Below, one piece after another: positions 1-5,267 of a DNA stretch of 6,485 nucleotides. How positions within the stretch are numbered: position 1 is the first letter of the stretch; every line of letters begins with the position of its first letter. Source of the DNA: a bacterium (lineage in GTDB: Bacteria; Patescibacteriota; Minisyncoccia; Phycocordibacterales; 2-02-FULL-43-11); assembly GCA_021814895.1 (NCBI GenBank), contig JAKAHN010000039.1, forward strand, positions 1-6,485. The letters run 5' to 3'. The translations under genes were made by a program, and so were the position numbers. The notes below the pieces were generated by a model. It did no database searches. It was given only the letters and a program-made list of their open reading frames with translations, and was not told the DNA's origin.

Positions 1-501
1 AATTGTAAATTCCGGATTCTTTATAAATGGCTGTTCAAGCAAAACTCTTTCCGAAAAATATGACTGAAGTTTACCTTCCAAAATTTTTTCTTTCATTGCT
101 TCCGGTTTACCCGCCACCTCTTTGAGGAAAACTTCTTTTGCCAAATTTTTCGCCTCTTCCGTCACATCCTCCGACTTAAGAAATTCCGGATTGGAAGCGG
201 CAATATGCATCGCGATGTCATAAGCGAGCCTTTTAAACTCTTCATTGCCAGAAACAAAATCCGTTTCGCAATAAAGCTCAACCATCGTACCAACCGAACC
301 GGTCGCGTGAATATATGAAGAAACCACACCGGCACCAAGTGTTCTGTCGGCTTTTTTGGCAGCTACCTCCGCTCCGCGTTTTCTCAAAATAACAATGGCC
401 TTGTCAAAATCGCCATTGGCTTCTTCAAGGGCCTTACGACATTGCATAACCGAAATACCCGTCACGTCACGAAGTTTTTTAATTTCGTCAGTAGTTATCA
501 T
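1..501 (-). CDS. tsf: Elongation factor Ts, 3' end outside window
   Basis: EF-Ts is the cytoplasmic guanine nucleotide exchange factor that releases GDP from EF-Tu. The frame is open from the ATG at 499-501 to the window edge, giving 167 residues with no stop. Residues 10-25 (LRDVTGISVMQCRKAL) match the N-terminal UBA-like signature of the family. Residues 76-84 (LYCETDFVS) carry the TDFV motif (80-83), whose Asp-Phe enters the EF-Tu G domain. EGKL (142-145) and LLEQPF (154-159) follow directly on a single core subdomain. This is the layout of short EF-Ts proteins of about 200 residues, as in Thermus, rather than the roughly 280-residue E. coli type, so only some 30 residues are probably missing. 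The gene lies 51 bases downstream of rpsB with no terminator or obvious promoter between, so it is most likely cotranscribed. There is no Shine-Dalgarno sequence before the ATG; the gap is almost pure A/T. Confidence 0.96.
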   Translation of the reverse strand, partial: MITTDEIKKLRDVTGISVMQCRKALEEANGDFDKAIVILRKRGAEVAAKKADRTLGAGVVSSYIHATGSVGTMVELYCETDFVSGNEEFKRLAYDIAMHIAASNPEFLKSEDVTEEAKNLAKEVFLKEVAGKPEAMKEKILEGKLQSYFSERVLLEQPFIKNPEFTI

Positions 502-552
502 AGTTAAATATATAAAAAATTAAAATCTTAAAAATTTCTTACTTTTAACTTT

Positions 553-1308
553 TTACTCTTTTTTGTCTGTCAACTCTCGAGATATTGGTATTATCATCCT
601 GCTTTTACCAATTTTATAAGCCCTAATGATCTCTTCGATAAAATATTTAATACTTGAAGATGAAGAATCGTTGGCTGGAATCGGATAATCCACCTCCGAT
701 AAATCGCAATCAGAACCCATAATGGCTACTACCGGGATACGCATTTTTTTCGCTTCTCTAATAGCGGTCTTTTCTTTTTTACTATCTACAACAAACAAAG
801 CGCCGGGCAAATCTTTCATAGGTAAAATACCACCAAACATTTCCTCAAGTTTTTCAATTTCACGATCAATCATCAATCTTTCTTTTTTTGTATATTTTGC
901 CAATTCTCCTTTTACTTTTTGCTCCCTCAAATCAACAAGCCTGGACATTCTGGTTTTTAATTGAGCAAAATTTGTCAAAGTACCGCCAAGCCATCGACCG
1001 GCTACATAAGGTGTACCAAAAACAGATGATTGCTCAACTATAGAGCTTTTTGCTTCGCTTTTTCCGCTAACAAACAGAATCTGCTTGCCCGTCGCGCCAA
1101 CACCTTCAATAAAAGCTTTGGCTTTTTCAAAATAAACTTTGGTTTTTTCCAAATCAAAAAGTTCCACTCGATTTTTCACTCCAAACATAACAGACGCCAT
1201 TGAAGCATGTCGTCTTGAGCGAGAATAACCAAAATGCGCGCCTGCTTCAAACATTGCAACAATCGTCGGATCGTCTTTATTTATATGATTTTTTATTTCC
1301 TCTATCAT
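553..1308 (-). CDS. rpsB: Small ribosomal subunit protein uS2
   Basis: uS2 joins the 30S subunit late, near the head-body junction, and helps hold bS1 where that is present. The 251 residues are a normal length. Family landmarks are the N-terminal EAGAHFGYSRSRRH (21-34), GRWLGGTLTNF (104-114), LPGALFVVD (167-175) and the C-terminal IPANDSSSSSI (210-220). The first differs from the usual AGVHFGH-type motif in a way I associate with Parcubacteria. The last replaces the common NDDA-type stretch with five serines in a row. A predicted coiled coil (about 117-157) fits the helical hairpin of uS2. The gene is followed by tsf, the standard rpsB-tsf operon. No Shine-Dalgarno sequence precedes the ATG. 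No in-frame start downstream would keep the conserved N-terminus except this one. Stop is TAA. Confidence 0.97.
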   Translation of the reverse strand: MIEEIKNHINKDDPTIVAMFEAGAHFGYSRSRRHASMASVMFGVKNRVELFDLEKTKVYFEKAKAFIEGVGATGKQILFVSGKSEAKSSIVEQSSVFGTPYVAGRWLGGTLTNFAQLKTRMSRLVDLREQKVKGELAKYTKKERLMIDREIEKLEEMFGGILPMKDLPGALFVVDSKKEKTAIREAKKMRIPVVAIMGSDCDLSEVDYPIPANDSSSSSIKYFIEEIIRAYKIGKSRMIIPISRELTDKKE

Positions 1309-1342
1309 TTTGTAAAAAAATAACCTTATTGGTTAAGATTAG

Positions 1343-1371
1343 AGTCTAACAGAAAATTATTTTATATGCAA
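1343..1371 (-). promoter_or_regulatory. Candidate promoter of the rpsB-tsf operon
   Basis: On the minus strand TTGCAT (1366-1371) is followed after 17 bases by TAGACT (1343-1348), with a TGn extension just before the -10 box. The same TGn-TAGACT -10 box and a closely similar -35 box occur upstream of rpmE. The predicted transcript would begin about 28 bases before the rpsB ATG. The -35 box touches the prfA stop codon, so rpsB could also be reached by readthrough from prfA. The -35 match is weak (3 of 6 to TTGACA). Confidence 0.35.
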
Positions 1372-1373
1372 CT

Positions 1374-2372
1374 TTAACTAGACTGGGGTTCATCAACATC
1401 TTCCGCCTCGCTCTCTGTCACTCCACCTTCAGCTTTCTCAGATAAAGTGTTTAATATATCGTCAATCTTTCCGCCAAAAATAGCGTTTATATTATGCCAG
1501 GATTCTTTAATGCGATGATCAGTTACTCTGTCCTGCAAAATATTGTAAGTCCTAATTTTTTCCGACCGATCGCCTGCGCCAATCTGATTTTTTCTGTTTG
1601 AGGCAAATTTTTTAGCTTCTTCTTCCTCTTTCATTGATTCGAGTCTCGCTTGGATAATTTCCATCGCCCGTTCACGGTTTGCATGCTGACTTCTCTCTGA
1701 AGTGGCGCGAACAGTCAAACCTGTCGGCTTATGAGTCAGCCGAACGGCAGTTTCCACTTTATTTACATTTTGCCCGCCCTTGCCACCGGAACGGGAAAAC
1801 TCTATTTCAATATCCGCCGGATTTATTTCCACTTTTGATTTTTTGCGGATTGGTAAAATCACAACTGAAGCGGTTGAAGTATGAACTCGGCCGGATTTTT
1901 CTGTTGCCGGCACTCTTTGAATCCTATGAACACCAGTTTCAAAACGCAAACATTTATAAACATCCTTGCCCCGAATTTCAAAAATACCTTCCTTGAAGCC
2001 TCCTAGGTCACTTAAAGATTCGGACATATTAACAAACCGCCATCCCTTACTCTCGGCATATTTCTGATACATTAGAGCTAGATCCATGGCAAAAATCGCC
2101 GCTTCTTCTCCGCCCGCTCCCGCTCTTATTTCAAGCACGATTTCATTTGGATATTCTTCTTCCTCTTTTTCTATGCTAAAAATATCCTTAATTTTATCCT
2201 CAATTGATTTTTTTTCTTCTCTTATACGGCTCAAATCTTCTTCAGCCAAGGATCTGAACGATTCATCATCTTTTGCCATATTTAAAACTTCACTTTCTTC
2301 CCGAAGCAATTCTTCATAGCGAACAGCCAAGTAATTCGTCTTTAAATTATTTTTTAACTCTTCTATATTCAT
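1374..2372 (-). CDS. prfA: Peptide chain release factor 1 (RF1)
   Basis: RF1 recognises UAA and UAG in the ribosomal A site and triggers peptidyl-tRNA hydrolysis. Identity as RF1 rather than RF2 rests on the PAT tripeptide at 155-157 (PxT type; RF2 has SPF) inside [18 protein letters not shown]. The catalytic GGQ is at 199-201 within [16 protein letters not shown], and its glutamine is the residue normally N5-methylated by PrmC. Residues 83-91 (RAGAGGEEA) are the conserved start of the core domain. At 332 residues it is slightly shorter than the usual 355-360, mainly in the N-terminal helical domain. The C-terminal tail (314-332) is acidic and poorly conserved in character. The gene lies between rpmE, 203 bases upstream, and rpsB, 65 bases downstream. 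No Shine-Dalgarno sequence precedes the ATG. Stop is TAA, which RF1 itself can read. Confidence 0.98.
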   Translation of the reverse strand: MNIEELKNNLKTNYLAVRYEELLREESEVLNMAKDDESFRSLAEEDLSRIREEKKSIEDKIKDIFSIEKEEEEYPNEIVLEIRAGAGGEEAAIFAMDLALMYQKYAESKGWRFVNMSESLSDLGGFKEGIFEIRGKDVYKCLRFETGVHRIQRVPATEKSGRVHTSTASVVILPIRKKSKVEINPADIEIEFSRSGGKGGQNVNKVETAVRLTHKPTGLTVRATSERSQHANRERAMEIIQARLESMKEEEEAKKFASNRKNQIGAGDRSEKIRTYNILQDRVTDHRIKESWHNINAIFGGKIDDILNTLSEKAEGGVTESEAEDVDEPQSS

Positions 2373-2388
2373 AACAATACAATATTAA

Positions 2389-2398
2389 CCAATATTGG
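2389..2398. promoter_or_regulatory. 10-bp perfect palindrome before prfA
   Basis: CCAATATTGG is a perfect palindrome 17-26 bases upstream of the prfA ATG, and AATATT recurs (2381-2386) between it and the gene. It would fall in the leader if the promoter at 2413-2441 is used. It could be a protein-binding site, but a 10-bp palindrome in AT-rich DNA can arise by chance. Confidence 0.15.
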
Positions 2399-2412
2399 CA
2401 AAATTACAAAAC

Positions 2413-2441
2413 ATTATGAAATTCTAGACCGTAAATACCAA
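2413..2441 (-). promoter_or_regulatory. Candidate prfA promoter
   Basis: On the minus strand TTGGTA (2436-2441, 4 of 6 to consensus) is followed after 17 bases by CATAAT (2413-2418, 5 of 6). The predicted start is near 2406, giving a leader of about 34 bases. If active, it would supply prfA independently of readthrough from rpmE. The rest of 2373-2565 is AT-rich DNA in which I see no gene. Confidence 0.35.
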
Positions 2442-2565
2442 TTCTCCAAAAGCTACAAATTACAAAAGAAACGGGAAAATGAAAATTTGCAGTTTTTGTT
2501 TGAGTTTTGTTCTAATTTATATTTTGAATTTTTTTGAAATTTGTTTTTTGGGAGTGGAAGCTTTT

Positions 2566-2590
2566 AAAAAACCGCCTAGGCGGTTTTTTT
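2566..2590 (-). terminator. Intrinsic terminator overlapping the rpmE stop codon
   Basis: A perfect 24-bp palindrome (2566-2589) is centred on ACCGCCTAGGCGGT, with an A-run on one side and a T-run on the other. Read on the minus strand it forms a 10-bp stem with loop CUAG, followed by a U-run that is part of the stem (2571-2566). It is symmetrical and could work in both directions, but no plus-strand gene reaches it. The UAG stop codon of rpmE (2576-2578) lies in the loop, and the 5' arm encodes the last rpmE residues. Confidence 0.85.
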
Positions 2591-2821
2591 GATTGCGGTC
2601 TTTTTTGATTTCGTTTCCACCCCTTTGGCTTGTCGTGATTTAAATTTGCCAACCCTTCCAGCCGAGTCAAGAATTTTTTCGGCGCCGGTATAAAACGGGT
2701 GGCAAGCGCTACAGATTTCAACCTCAATATTCTCTTTGGTTGAACCGATAGTAAACACGTTACCACAAGCGCAAGTAACTTTGGCATTTGAATAATATGT
2801 TGGATGAATGTCTTTTTTCAT
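2576..2821 (-). CDS. rpmE: Large ribosomal subunit protein bL31, zinc type
   Basis: bL31 sits on the 50S central protuberance and forms a bridge to the 30S head. From the ATG at 2819-2821 the product is 81 residues. It begins MKKDIHPTY, the usual bL31 opening, has the four zinc-binding cysteines C17, C19, C37 and C40 (CAC and CSAC), then HPFYTG (41-46) and GRVGKF (55-60). The presence of all four cysteines makes it the zinc-containing form, not the zinc-independent paralogue induced by zinc starvation. The tail after residue 60 is rich in lysine. An in-frame TTG at 2837-2839 would add six residues, but it lies within the proposed promoter and before the conserved opening, so I reject it. Stop is TAG, one of only two TAG stops in the window, and it lies in the loop of the terminator hairpin. 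The next gene downstream encodes RF1, which reads UAG. Confidence 0.96.
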   Translation of the reverse strand: MKKDIHPTYYSNAKVTCACGNVFTIGSTKENIEVEICSACHPFYTGAEKILDSAGRVGKFKSRQAKGVETKSKKTAIKKTA

Positions 2822-2829
2822 TAGCAAAA

Positions 2830-2858
2830 AGTCTATCAAAAATCCCTAAAAAACGCAA
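2830..2858 (-). promoter_or_regulatory. Candidate rpmE promoter, near-leaderless start
   Basis: On the minus strand TTGCGT (2853-2858) is followed after 17 bases by TAGACT (2830-2835), preceded by a TGA extension (TGn). Only eight bases separate the -10 box from the ATG at 2821, so the transcript would start within about two bases of the start codon. No Shine-Dalgarno sequence fits that ATG. The same -10 box occurs before rpsB. Confidence 0.5.
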
Positions 2859-2865
2859 CTGTTTG

Positions 2866-2929
2866 TTATTTTTTGTTTGATTATTTGGTTATTTTGCTAT
2901 TTCACTAATTTACTATTTTTTTATTATAT
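2866..2929. repeat. Degenerate 8-bp tandem repeat, consensus TATTTNNN
   Basis: On the plus strand, successive 8-base units from 2866 read TTATTTTT, TGTTTGAT, TATTTGGT, TATTTTGC, TATTTCAC, TAATTTAC, TATTTTTT and TATTATAT. Spacing is exactly 8 bases through eight units, with the first half conserved and the second half variable. The tract fills most of the gap between the transglycosylase stop and the rpmE promoter, ending seven bases upstream of the -35 box. It could be a decayed microsatellite or an A/T-rich upstream element. Confidence 0.5.
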
Positions 2930-2932
2930 TCC

Positions 2933-4237
2933 TTACTGGTTATTCAAAATATTAATTTGTTTCTGATATTTATCAGCCAAATCCATTACGTCATCGGCAT
3001 AAAACTGATAGGCGCTTTTTTTGGCATTGGCACAACCGGCCAGATAACAAAGGGCCGCCGTCCTTTCCGCCGCAACCGTGCGTTTTGCCGCACCACTGTC
3101 TTTAAGATATATAGCGGCGGCGGTAAAAGCGTCTTCTGGGTCCCAAGGATTAGGCGGATTATGTCCGGTAATACTAGCAATTCTGCTTTCATATAAAATC
3201 CAGGTTGAAGGGATAAATTGAGCCGGCCCCATCGCCCCGCCATAACCATACCAAGGTTTTTTAGATACAGGCATAACATCTGGGTTCAACCCCAATCGCT
3301 TTGTGATATCCAAAAAAGGCACAGTGTCTCTGGGCGCCTTCATATCCACCTTCCAATTTCCAGTGCCAACATTTGCCCCTAAATTTGATTCCTCGGCAAT
3401 AATTCCAAGGAGAAAAGCCTGGCGAACGCCTGTTTTGTCAAAAACCTTATTTGCCAAAGACAAAGCCTTCTCAAACGGAATAGCTGCCGAACCCTGCAAA
3501 GTAAAAAGTTCGGCGCGAATTTCTGCCGCTGATTGCTGAACCGCTTTTATAATTTTTTGGTAAATGGCTTCTTGACCTTTTGATTCAGCCAGAATTTTTT
3601 TCTTCTCGGCCTGTTGGGCTTCAACTTTCTTTTTTTCCAACGTTTGAATGGTTTTTAAGTCTATCTGCTCCTGTTGCTTGTTTTCCAAATCATTTTTTTC
3701 ATTTGTGGTCTTATCAACATTACCCCTTATTGCCTCGAAGGAATCCCTCATCGCTGATCTGATAGAAGCGAAGGAATCAATATCGGCAAAAAAATCAGAA
3801 AACGACTGCCCTGCTAAAAACGAAATCACTAATGGCCGAGATTCAATATCGTTTGTTTGGCGGATAATAGAAGCCAGCGATTGTTTTTCAGCATCTATTT
3901 TAGCGTTCAAGCCGACAATTGTCTGTTGCTTTCCGTTTATCTGGTTAGTCAATTCAGCGATAGCAATATCGCGCGCTTTAATGTTCAATTGGGCACTCTG
4001 GATTTTTGCATTCAAAATAGATACATCTCTCTCTAAAGAAACCGACTCTTTCTGTTTCTCAGTCAAAATAGCCTGTTGGGCGTCAATTTGTTTTTGTAAA
4101 TCGTTAAGCTGGCTCTGTAAAACAGCCTGCCTTTCTGAGATAGAAGTCTCAGCTGATAAAAAACTAGGGTCTATTAGACCGATTATTACAAATATTACAA
4201 CAAAAAATAACAGGGCTGGAATTAAATTTTTCCGCAT
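2933..4237 (-). CDS. Secreted lytic transglycosylase (MltB/SLT-like) with EnvC/PcsB-like coiled coil
   Basis: Predicted peptidoglycan-cleaving enzyme of 434 residues. Residues 1-29 are a signal sequence or anchor: MRKN, then a hydrophobic stretch (5-22), with a possible cleavage site around SAET. Residues 33-130 and about 172-245 are predicted coiled coils rich in Q, K, E and D. Between them, VISFLAGQSFSDFFADI (137-153) resembles the hinge segment of EnvC/PcsB/CwlO-type proteins. The catalytic domain runs from about 253: GIIAEESNLG (278-287) holds the likely catalytic glutamate (E283 of ES, or E282), GYGGAMGPAQFIPSTW (331-346) matches the MltB/SLT_2 'GAMG-PQF-PS' motif, and NPWDPEDAFTAAAIYL (363-378) matches its helix with the D-x-x-D/A pattern. 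Cysteines C397 and C402 could pair outside the cell. EnvC- and PcsB-type coiled coils normally carry LytM, CHAP or NlpC/P60 domains and are controlled by FtsEX; here a transglycosylase is attached instead. The exact LT family is uncertain. Stop is TAA. Confidence 0.88.
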   Translation of the reverse strand: MRKNLIPALLFFVVIFVIIGLIDPSFLSAETSISERQAVLQSQLNDLQKQIDAQQAILTEKQKESVSLERDVSILNAKIQSAQLNIKARDIAIAELTNQINGKQQTIVGLNAKIDAEKQSLASIIRQTNDIESRPLVISFLAGQSFSDFFADIDSFASIRSAMRDSFEAIRGNVDKTTNEKNDLENKQQEQIDLKTIQTLEKKKVEAQQAEKKKILAESKGQEAIYQKIIKAVQQSAAEIRAELFTLQGSAAIPFEKALSLANKVFDKTGVRQAFLLGIIAEESNLGANVGTGNWKVDMKAPRDTVPFLDITKRLGLNPDVMPVSKKPWYGYGGAMGPAQFIPSTWILYESRIASITGHNPPNPWDPEDAFTAAAIYLKDSGAAKRTVAAERTAALCYLAGCANAKKSAYQFYADDVMDLADKYQKQINILNNQ

Positions 4238-4243
4238 AAATTT

Positions 4244-4252
4244 ATTATAACA
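4244..4252 (-). promoter_or_regulatory. Extended -10 promoter giving a leaderless transglycosylase mRNA
   Basis: On the minus strand TGTTATAAT (4244-4252) is a perfect TATAAT with a TGn extension. Six bases separate it from the ATG at 4237, so the usual start distance places +1 on the A of the start codon. No good -35 box is seen at 16-18 bases, which extended -10 promoters can tolerate. No Shine-Dalgarno sequence is present. Confidence 0.55.
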
Positions 4253-4322
4253 TATAAGGTTTTATCTAAAATCTGAATATATACAAAAAAAACATTAAAA
4301 ACCATGGGGTTTATCTATTTAT

Positions 4323-4349
4323 AAAAAAGGAGGGTATTACAAAACCTCC
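4323..4349 (-). terminator. Second, alternative terminator hairpin after rplY
   Basis: On the minus strand GGAGG (4345-4349) can pair with CCTCC (4329-4333) across an 11-base loop, followed at once by six T's (4323-4328). The stem is only 5 bp. Its first arm is also the second arm of the hairpin at 4339-4372, so the two structures exclude each other. Confidence 0.4.
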
Positions 4350-4372
4350 CGATTTAGATCGAGAGGTTTTGT
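4339..4372 (-). terminator. Terminator hairpin after rplY
   Basis: ACAAAACCTC (4339-4348) pairs perfectly with GAGGTTTTGT (4363-4372). Inside, after one C-A mismatch, CGAT pairs with ATCG around a four-base loop (4354-4357). On the minus strand the GC part is followed by TTTTGT, a usable U-tract. It lies 40 bases past the rplY stop. The structure is nearly symmetrical, so it could also act on the plus strand. The rest of 4253-4412 is AT-rich with no gene that I can see. Confidence 0.65.
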
Positions 4373-4412
4373 TAATTTAAACATATGCGAATTATTTTTT
4401 ATCGTTAGAACC

Positions 4413-5087
4413 TTAAGCTTTTCCGCCACCAGCCGGAGCAACTTCCCCCTCCGCGCCATCTTCTTCTTTCTTCCCTTTCTTTTCAACTTCAATAGTTGAA
4501 AGGTCAGGAGCAACCGCAGTTTCTTCAATTTTTTCTTCTTTAGGTTCATAAACGGAAGCTACAACTTCTTCGCCACCGGCAAGAAGGGTCACACCAACCG
4601 GCAACTTTATCTCCCGGGCAAGAACTTGACTGTCAAAAACTGTCAAAGGCGAAATATCAACTTCAATTTTGTTCGGCAAATCCTTAGGTTCCGCCTCAAT
4701 TTCCAATTCGTGCAACACTTTAACCAACACCCCGCCCAAATCCTTAACTGCCGGCGCAACACCAACGAATTCTATCGGCACCTTAACTCGAAGTTTCTGA
4801 CCTTTTTCAAAAACATAAAAATCAGCATGTCTTGGCATATTTTTTATAGGATCAATATCTATTTCGTGAATCAAACAGTCGTAAACAGAACTGCCTAATT
4901 TCAAACTGACTACCGATGATTCTCCAGCCTTTCCCCAAACTTTTAAAAAATCAGCGTTGGTAACAGTTATCGGGGTTGATTTTTGTTTTTTCCCATAAAA
5001 AACAGCAGGCATCAAACCTTTTTTTCTTAAAGCGTCCAAACTCTCTTTTTTTGTATCTCGCATTTCCGCGGAAAGTTCGATTGTCAT
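4413..5087 (-). CDS. rplY: Large ribosomal subunit protein bL25, CTC form
   Basis: bL25 binds 5S rRNA in the central protuberance of the 50S subunit. At 224 residues this is the long CTC/TL5 type, not the 94-residue E. coli form. Residues 1-92 are the 5S-binding domain, with RKKGLMPAVFYGKK (21-34) as the family opening motif and HEIDIDPI (74-81) and RHADFYVF (86-93) closing it. Residues 98-182 form the C-terminal beta-rich domain typical of CTC proteins, with GGVLVKVLHELEIEAEP (118-134) and LPNKIEVDIS (137-146). The tail 183-224 is a low-complexity stretch of E, K, A and G, probably disordered. The ATG at 5087 gives the expected N-terminus and lies 2-4 bases from the predicted transcription start. 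Two hairpins follow the TAA stop. Base composition matches the neighbours. Confidence 0.96.
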   Translation of the reverse strand: MTIELSAEMRDTKKESLDALRKKGLMPAVFYGKKQKSTPITVTNADFLKVWGKAGESSVVSLKLGSSVYDCLIHEIDIDPIKNMPRHADFYVFEKGQKLRVKVPIEFVGVAPAVKDLGGVLVKVLHELEIEAEPKDLPNKIEVDISPLTVFDSQVLAREIKLPVGVTLLAGGEEVVASVYEPKEEKIEETAVAPDLSTIEVEKKGKKEEDGAEGEVAPAGGGKA

Positions 5088-5093
5088 ATAGGG

Positions 5094-5108
5094 CTGTATT
5101 ATATACAG
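5094..5108. promoter_or_regulatory. Inverted repeat over the rplY -10 box (possible operator)
   Basis: CTGTAT-TAT-ATACAG is a perfect inverted repeat with 6-bp arms and a 3-base centre. It covers the whole TATAAT box (5098-5103) and most of the very short leader of rplY. A repressor bound here would block transcription; alternatively the symmetry is incidental to the TATAAT sequence. Confidence 0.3.
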
Positions 5109-5125
5109 AATCTAAAAAAAGGCAA
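5098..5125 (-). promoter_or_regulatory. Candidate rplY promoter, near-leaderless
   Basis: On the minus strand TTGCCT (5120-5125) is followed after 16 bases by a perfect TATAAT (5098-5103). The start codon is ten bases past the -10 box, so the leader would be about 2-4 bases. There is no Shine-Dalgarno sequence. The rest of the gap, 5126-5267, is AT-rich; I see no gene, tRNA or convincing terminator in it. Confidence 0.5.
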
Positions 5126-5267
5126 ATATAAATAAAGTTTATCGTCCGTTTATCCCCGTAAGTCATTCTTTTGGATTACCCCTGTTGGAAATTTTAACTA
5201 TTACTAACAAGAACCAAATATCCTAAAAATTAATTACCCACAATCATTTTATATGATAATCTGGCTA

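Noticed and set aside
1321..1335. TAACC-TTATT-GGTTA inverted repeat before rpsB
   Set aside because: Five-base arms in AT-rich DNA with no T-run; too weak to call a terminator or operator.
1679..1996. 105-residue plus-strand frame opposite prfA
   Set aside because: It is antisense to the RF1 core, which is strongly conserved, and resembles no family.
2512..2787. 91-residue minus-strand frame over rpmE
   Set aside because: It overlaps rpmE in another frame, runs through the terminator into AT-rich spacer and has no family features.
2822..2839. Upstream in-frame TTG start for rpmE adding six residues
   Set aside because: It lies inside the proposed promoter, and bL31 proteins begin at MKKDIHP-like sequence, which matches the ATG at 2821.
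3648..4250. 200-residue plus-strand open frame opposite the transglycosylase gene
   Set aside because: It is antisense to a well-supported gene and its composition mirrors the coiled-coil codons.
4299..4312. AAACC-loop-GGTTT hairpin followed by T-rich minus-strand sequence
   Set aside because: The stem has only two G-C pairs and five pairs in all; two better hairpins already lie just upstream.
4951..5166. 71-residue minus-strand frame across the rplY start
   Set aside because: It overlaps the rplY N-terminus in another frame and crosses its promoter.
5109..5267. tRNA or small RNA gene in the gap before rplY
   Set aside because: No cloverleaf, no conserved T-loop sequence and no GC-rich stem; the region looks like plain AT-rich spacer.
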